Shown: one piece after another, positions 14,046 to 17,672 of the stretch | Layout: every line of letters starts with the position of its first letter | Numbering within the stretch: the stretch's first letter is position 1 | Assembly (NCBI GenBank): GCA_018969165.1 | Contig: JAGWYX010000006.1 | Location: forward strand, 1 to 17,672 | From: Verrucomicrobiota bacterium | Lineage (GTDB): Bacteria > Verrucomicrobiota > Verrucomicrobiia > Limisphaerales > JAGWYX01 | Length of the DNA: 17,672 bases | Direction of reading: 5' to 3' | Notes under the pieces: generated by a model | Told to the model about the DNA's origin: nothing | The model's database searches: none | Seen by the model: the letters and a program-made list of their open reading frames with translations, nothing else | Translations under genes and position numbers: made by a program

Positions 14046-14936
14046 ATGAAAACCATCGCCCTCATCGCCACAAAGGAATTCAGCGACCGTTTTCGCAGCG
14101 GGTGGGTGATCGCGTGTGTGTTGGTCTGGCTGGGCGCGATCGGGCTGACCAGCCTCTTCGGACTCGCCCAGATCGGCCGGTTCGGGTTGCAAGGCTACGA
14201 ACGGACGGTGGTCAGTCTGCTGAACCTCGTGCAATACCTCGTCCCGTTGCTCGCGCTCCTGCTCGGTCACGACCTCGTCGCCTCCGAACGCGAAGACCGC
14301 ACGCTGCCGCTGGTCGTGGCCTGTGGTGCAACCCGGGGCTACTGGCTTCTCGGGAAATTCCTCGGAGGCTGTCTGACGTTGGCGTTCCCTCTCGCCCTGG
14401 GCTTCACCATCGCCGGCATCGTCATCGGTTTGACGGTACGCGAGCGCGGTTTGGGCGCGTTCCTTATCCTCGCTGGCTCCAGCTTGCTGCTCGGCATCGT
14501 TTTCGTCGGCGTCGGCCTGGCCATCTCTGCGTTTAGCCGGACCCGGGTTCAGGCGCTGGTGATCGCGCTCCTGGCGTGGAGCACGGCCGTCTTTGCCTTC
14601 GATCTCGTCGCGCTCGGGGTGGTGGTGTCGTCGCAGGCGGCAACCGCATCGGAGGAAATTGAAAAAGCCACCGATGCAACTCACGTCGTTTCCGTCGAAG
14701 ACCTCCATCGGCAGTACGAAGGGGCAAAGGACAACGCGCAGCACCTGGTCCCTGCGGCGCCAAGAAGATTTTCTCCATGGCTGGTCCTCAATCCGGTTGA
14801 CCTTTTCCGCGCCATCAATTTGCCGCAAACCGTGGCCCTCCGCGTCCCGGTCGCGGCGGCGGCGCTTGCAATCTCCGTGTGGCTGATCGTGCCGCTGGGC
14901 TTCGGCGTCTGGCAACTGCGCCGCCTGGATTTATGA
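14046..14936 (+). CDS. nosY: ABC transporter permease NosY
   Basis: NosY is the membrane partner of NosF. The 296-residue protein has six predicted helices (about 20-40, 55-74, 107-130, 137-160, 168-193 and 266-290). A cytoplasmic segment after helix 2, GHDLVASEREDRTL (74-87), is typical of NosY and other ABC-2 permeases. The long loop between helices 5 and 6 (about 195-265) faces the periplasm and could contact NosD. The ATG follows nosF by 15 bases, and the stop overlaps the start of the SCO gene (ATGA). Confidence 0.92.
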   Translation: MKTIALIATKEFSDRFRSGWVIACVLVWLGAIGLTSLFGLAQIGRFGLQGYERTVVSLLNLVQYLVPLLALLLGHDLVASEREDRTLPLVVACGATRGYWLLGKFLGGCLTLAFPLALGFTIAGIVIGLTVRERGLGAFLILAGSSLLLGIVFVGVGLAISAFSRTRVQALVIALLAWSTAVFAFDLVALGVVVSSQAATASEEIEKATDATHVVSVEDLHRQYEGAKDNAQHLVPAAPRRFSPWLVLNPVDLFRAINLPQTVALRVPVAAAALAISVWLIVPLGFGVWQLRRLDL

Positions 14937-15853
14937 GCCTCAGACTGTCGTTAACCGTCCTCTCCGGCCTGACCGCCCTGGCGGTGTTGTCCGCTGTCGC
15001 CATTCACCATCCCACCCCGGCTCCGTCCGTCCCCTCCGAAACCACGCGGCAGCAGTTCGTCGTGCGTGGTGTCATCCGGGCAGTTGATCAACGCGAGAGC
15101 ACGATCACCATTGAACACGACAACATCCCGGGGTTCATGCCCGCGATGACGATGCCGTTCACCGTCAAGGATCCTTCGCTCCTCGTCGGCCTGGTCGTGG
15201 ACGCCATGGTCAAGTTCCGGTTGATGGTCACCGACGACGATTCCTGGATTGCCAACGTGGAAAAAACAGGCGCGGAATCGGCGTCCAAACCGGCGGTCAC
15301 CGCGGCGTTGGCAAATGCGACCAAACCGGATGACGTGCCATCGGTCAATGCCGGCGACACGGTTCCGGACTTTACCTTGACCGATCAGAACGGGCGCCGG
15401 TTCCATCTGCGCGATTTCCGCGGCAAGGCCGTCTTGATGACTTTCATTTACACGCGTTGCCCACTCCCGAACTTTTGTCCGTTGATGTCGAAGAATTTCC
15501 AATCCCTCCAGAAACGTTTGCGCAAGAAATTTCCGGGACGGTTCGAGCTGGTAAGTGTCAGTTTTGATCCGCAATTCGACACGCCGGCGACACTCAAGGC
15601 CTACGCCGCGCGTTACGACGCCGATGAGCACGACTGGATTTTTGCCACCGGCACCGACGCGCAGATTGACTATGTGACAACTCTCTTCGGCTTGACACGC
15701 CAGGCGGAGAACGGCCTCATCGCGCACGGCCTGCGCACCGCGTTGATCAGACCGGACGGACGGCTGGTCCACGTTTGGCGCAGCAACGTTTGGACGCCCT
15801 ACGAAGTCCAGCGCGAGGTCGAGGAGGTGATTCAAGGCCTGCGTGCGCGCTGA
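14933..15853 (+). CDS. CusF-like copper-binding domain fused to an SCO1/SenC thioredoxin-fold domain
   Basis: This 306-residue protein has an N-terminal signal or anchor helix (about 5-24). Residues about 43-112 form a CusF-type copper-binding domain with ITIEHDNIPGFMPAMTMPF, where H62, M72 and M74 are the likely Cu(I) ligands. Residues about 138-300 form an SCO1/SenC domain (VPDFTLTDQNG, then FIYTRCPLPNFCPLM) with C176 and C182 spaced C-x5-C, and H265 in AHGLRT. SCO proteins deliver copper to CuA sites and could load the CuA of NosZ and of the cytochrome fusion. With no nosL in the window it may fill that role; this is inference. It is coupled to nosY by an ATGA overlap, and the small ORF after it overlaps by 11 bases. 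Confidence 0.88.
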   Translation: MSLRLSLTVLSGLTALAVLSAVAIHHPTPAPSVPSETTRQQFVVRGVIRAVDQRESTITIEHDNIPGFMPAMTMPFTVKDPSLLVGLVVDAMVKFRLMVTDDDSWIANVEKTGAESASKPAVTAALANATKPDDVPSVNAGDTVPDFTLTDQNGRRFHLRDFRGKAVLMTFIYTRCPLPNFCPLMSKNFQSLQKRLRKKFPGRFELVSVSFDPQFDTPATLKAYAARYDADEHDWIFATGTDAQIDYVTTLFGLTRQAENGLIAHGLRTALIRPDGRLVHVWRSNVWTPYEVQREVEEVIQGLRAR

Positions 15854-16088
15854 TCCATTGGCGCGGACTAACCCGGCCTCCACGTGCCGCGGCTATCTGG
15901 AGCCGGATGGGGTTCCAACCGGGACGGCGCCGGTCGAGGTGATTACCCGGGCGCTCGCTGGCCGCATCGGTGCGGGGAACGTGCCGCAGGCGTTCTGGAG
16001 CCACCTGACGCTCGACCTTTACGGAAAACGCGTTCCGAGCTCCGCCGAACTGAACTGCGCGGAGCAACACATCGTGTCGCTGCGTTAA
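15843..16088 (+). CDS. Small protein of unknown function at the end of the nos operon
   Basis: This is an 81-residue ORF from GTG 15843, overlapping the end of the SCO gene by 11 bases. The second half has a regular amphipathic pattern (VEVITRALAGRIGAG, then PQAFWSHLTLDLYGKRVPS) and third codon positions are mostly G or C, both in favour of coding. I do not recognise the family. It has no signal peptide or membrane segment, so it would be cytoplasmic. The minus strand is also open here, but gives an Arg-rich product of random appearance. It would be the last gene of the operon. Confidence 0.45.
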   Translation: MRADPLARTNPASTCRGYLEPDGVPTGTAPVEVITRALAGRIGAGNVPQAFWSHLTLDLYGKRVPSSAELNCAEQHIVSLR

Positions 16089-16175
16089 TCGCGTCTTTCC
16101 TTGTAACGTCATATCCAGGGTTGAAACTCCCGTGGCAGGCAAAGATTGAGGTTATCTCAGCGGCAACTCCACCCC

Positions 16176-16550
16176 TTACGGATGACGATCCACACTCTTC
16201 TCGTTGGCCGAGTTCTCGACACGAAACGCGTTCAGAAAGCGCGTCAGAAGCTCCTGCTGATCTGGTTTGAGGCGGGCCTTCTTGCTCATTTTCACCATCC
16301 AATGGTTCCACTCGGCGTCGTTGTACTCATCGGGGCCGTAAAACTTGTGACATTTTAAACACTTGGCCTTACAGAGCGTCGTCGCGGCGGCGATCTCATC
16401 TTCTCCGAGACCCGCTGCACTGATCTGGGCCGCGGTGAGCGAGGGCACAGAGGCGGAAGCCTTGTGCCCCGGCGGTGCCGTGCTTTGACAGCCGCTCGGC
16501 CCCACGGCTACGACCGAACCGGCCAGCAAGATCGGGAACCAATAACGCAT
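16176..16550 (-). CDS. Monoheme c-type cytochrome, probable lipoprotein
   Basis: This 124-residue protein starts at the ATG whose last base overlaps the stop of the upstream beta-barrel gene (ATGA). The signal peptide (MRYWFPILLAGSVVAVGPSGC) ends in a lipobox-like PSGC with Cys21 as the lipidation site. One heme motif, CLKCH, occupies 64-68, preceded by C60. Met85 or Met88 in WNHWMVKMSKKARL could be the sixth ligand. The size and the CKAKCLKCHKFYGPDEY context fit small periplasmic electron carriers. Its partner is probably the barrel protein encoded just upstream; a link to N2O respiration is possible from position only. A longer reading starting at 16685 would overlap the barrel gene and is not used. 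Confidence 0.8.
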   Translation of the reverse strand: MRYWFPILLAGSVVAVGPSGCQSTAPPGHKASASVPSLTAAQISAAGLGEDEIAAATTLCKAKCLKCHKFYGPDEYNDAEWNHWMVKMSKKARLKPDQQELLTRFLNAFRVENSANEKSVDRHP

Positions 16551-17374
16551 CAGAAATCGATACCAAAAATCAGGCGGATGTTCCACCGTTCGTGACCTTC
16601 CAGTTCCAGGTGGCTGTTGCCGCCCGGATTGCCCAGGAAATTGGCCCCGTAGAGCTGCGGCATCACGGTGAACGCCGCCCACCACTTTTCCTGGCGATAA
16701 CTGACCACCGGACCGAGGAACAGCGCCGTGTTTTCCCAGTGTCGATACTCGGGCAGTTCATTGTGATCGCGCAACTCCAGACCCAGTGACCAATGTTTGT
16801 TCAAATCCCGTGCCAGGCCGAAACTGGCTTCCAGTTCGCCCTCGGTGGCGTGGAGATTGTCCAGCCACTCCGCCGAATGCGTCAGGTTGAAGGCCCATTT
16901 CCAGTCGCCGTACCGCTGGCCCAGGATGATCTTTTGTTCCACCTCGGCTTCGTCGCCCGAAAAGCGCGGTTCGAGGTACAAGGTCAGCCCGACCGCGTGG
17001 TCGGCCGGGTTGAGCAGCAGAAACCGGTTTTCGATCGAAACGCCGTCAAACCGGAAATGGGAAAAGTCCGTTCCACTCGCCGGATCGCGGAAGCTCTCCG
17101 ATTCGCTGTTCAGGTACAGTTCCACCGAATAGCGGTCGCTGACGCCGTATTCCAGCGCCGACCGGATTTCCCAGAGGTTATAGTTGTCCTGGCCGACGGC
17201 AGCGGTTCGCTGCGTCCGCAACGTCACCCACTGTTCGAACTCCATCGCCCCCTGCGGCATGGTTTCCGGTTCGTAGCTGTAGGTGAACCGGCGTTCGTCG
17301 GCCCTCGACTGGCTCAGGCACAAGCCGGTGGCCAACAGGCCGAACCAGATTTTGGTGCGTGTATTCATGGTCAT
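16550..17374 (-). CDS. Outer-membrane beta-barrel protein (DUF6662-like)
   Basis: This protein has 274 residues from ATG 17374 (ATG 17368 and 17410 are alternatives). The signal peptide is MNTRTKIWFGLLATGLCLSQSRA. The mature part starts with RRFTYSYEPETMPQGAMEFE and QWVTLR, then alternating aromatic/polar strands such as YSVELYLNSESE, AVGLTLYLEPRF and WAAFTVMPQLYG. It ends with Phe (IRLIFGIDF), the usual mark of an outer-membrane barrel. The opening resembles DUF6662 proteins as I remember them; this is tentative. Gene order with the cytochrome lipoprotein (ATGA overlap) implies a shared role in the outer membrane or periplasm. No clear Shine-Dalgarno is present. Confidence 0.75.
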   Translation of the reverse strand: MTMNTRTKIWFGLLATGLCLSQSRADERRFTYSYEPETMPQGAMEFEQWVTLRTQRTAAVGQDNYNLWEIRSALEYGVSDRYSVELYLNSESESFRDPASGTDFSHFRFDGVSIENRFLLLNPADHAVGLTLYLEPRFSGDEAEVEQKIILGQRYGDWKWAFNLTHSAEWLDNLHATEGELEASFGLARDLNKHWSLGLELRDHNELPEYRHWENTALFLGPVVSYRQEKWWAAFTVMPQLYGANFLGNPGGNSHLELEGHERWNIRLIFGIDF

Positions 17375-17638
17375 AGTGTGCAGTTTTGAGTCGTTAACGA
17401 ATTCGTGCATGAAGCAAGCTCAAACCGCCCAGTCGGCGGCAGGAGGAACCACACTAGCCAAACGGCCCTTGCACGCTTCACGCCCGAGCAGATTAGCTCA
17501 GCCTCGAGGGCGGCGCTCGCGGTGCGTTGCCATTTTTTAACGGTGGATTGCGCTTGTCTGGACGCGGGATGATCGACGAGGACAGGACAAAGAACCTTGT
17601 GGTGTTTCATCGGACGGGTGCCGGACGGGCCGGCGCAT
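17375..17638. other. Intergenic stretch upstream of the beta-barrel gene
   Basis: About 260 bases without a gene that I can support. The minus strand is open through most of it, but the translation has no recognisable features and continues past the start of the barrel gene. It should contain the promoter for the barrel-cytochrome pair. TTGAGC on the minus strand near 17416-17421 is a possible -35 element but no good -10 accompanies it. No FNR-type box was seen. Confidence 0.35.
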
Positions 17639-17672
17639 CTAAAAATCGGCGTGGACCCGCACGCCGACAATA
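17639..17672 (-). CDS. C-terminal end of a protein, possibly an outer-membrane barrel
   Basis: The minus strand from the window edge reads IVGVRVHADF followed by TAG. Alternating hydrophobic and polar residues ending in Phe are typical of the last strand of an outer-membrane beta-barrel. Only ten residues are visible, so this is a suggestion supported by the second barrel gene lying next to it on the same strand. Confidence 0.3.
   Translation of the reverse strand, partial: IVGVRVHADF

Noticed and set aside
14040..14915. A 291-codon minus-strand frame antisense to nosY
   Set aside because: Highly charged Asp/Arg/Gln-rich translation typical of the reverse of a membrane-protein gene.
15747..16142. 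Minus-strand frame overlapping the end of the SCO gene and the small ORF
   Set aside because: Arg/Ala/Pro-rich and without structure; the plus-strand reading has better codon bias and operon position.
16089..16175. Convergent terminator between the nos operon and the cytochrome lipoprotein gene
   Set aside because: Only a GGG...CCC stem (GGGTTGAAACTCCC) is visible; no convincing bidirectional hairpin with T-runs.
17371..17670. A 99-codon minus-strand frame upstream of the beta-barrel gene
   Set aside because: No domain, mixed composition, overlaps the start region of the barrel gene; a shorter frame ending in ADF at the window edge is a better candidate for a real gene end.
1..17672. tRNA, rRNA, CRISPR arrays, insertion-sequence transposases
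   Set aside because: None was recognised: no cloverleaf-like sequences, no regularly spaced direct repeats and no transposase-like protein in any frame.

Overview
The window is dominated by a nitrous oxide reduction (nos) gene cluster of the Sec-dependent, clade II ('atypical') type. It is GC-rich, genes are tightly packed, and most starts lack a clear Shine-Dalgarno. Two short repeat types (a GGACAAGGCTGTCC palindrome and a degenerate CGGACTT/AAGTCCG repeat) look to me like those seen in Verrucomicrobia, where clade II nosZ also occurs. That assignment rests on general recognition, not on a search, so it is moderate at best.

Left part (1-5085, all on the minus strand): a Cys-rich partial ORF and a small zinc-ribbon membrane protein coupled to it; a single-domain response regulator; a membrane/PAS sensor ending at a TAG where a related protein would be expected to continue, followed by an apparent antitoxin relic; and a 937-residue hybrid histidine kinase (REC-PAS-PAS-PAS-HisKA-HATPase-REC). 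Divergent from these is an ECF-type sigma factor (5288-6022) with an unusual C-terminal tail. Between it and the nos genes lies an intergenic stretch with a relic of a response regulator and an FNR/CRP-type box (TTGAC-N4-ATCAA, 6398-6411).

Centre (6451-16088, plus strand): a probable single operon with overlaps or gaps of at most 16 bases. The order is a diheme cytochrome c fused to a CuA-like cupredoxin, NosZ, a NosB-like membrane protein, a CcdA/DsbD-like membrane protein, NosD, NosF, NosY, a CusF-SCO1 fusion and a small unknown ORF. A working model: the cytochrome/cupredoxin passes electrons to the CuA centre of NosZ; NosDFY supports CuZ assembly; the CusF-SCO fusion and possibly the CcdA-like protein supply copper or reducing equivalents. 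No nosL, nosR, nosG, nosH or apbE-type nosX is seen in the window.

Right part (16176-17672, minus strand): a signal-peptide-bearing outer-membrane beta-barrel protein translationally coupled to a monoheme c-type cytochrome lipoprotein, and at the edge the last residues of another protein ending in Phe. This pair converges on the nos operon and could belong to the same respiratory context.
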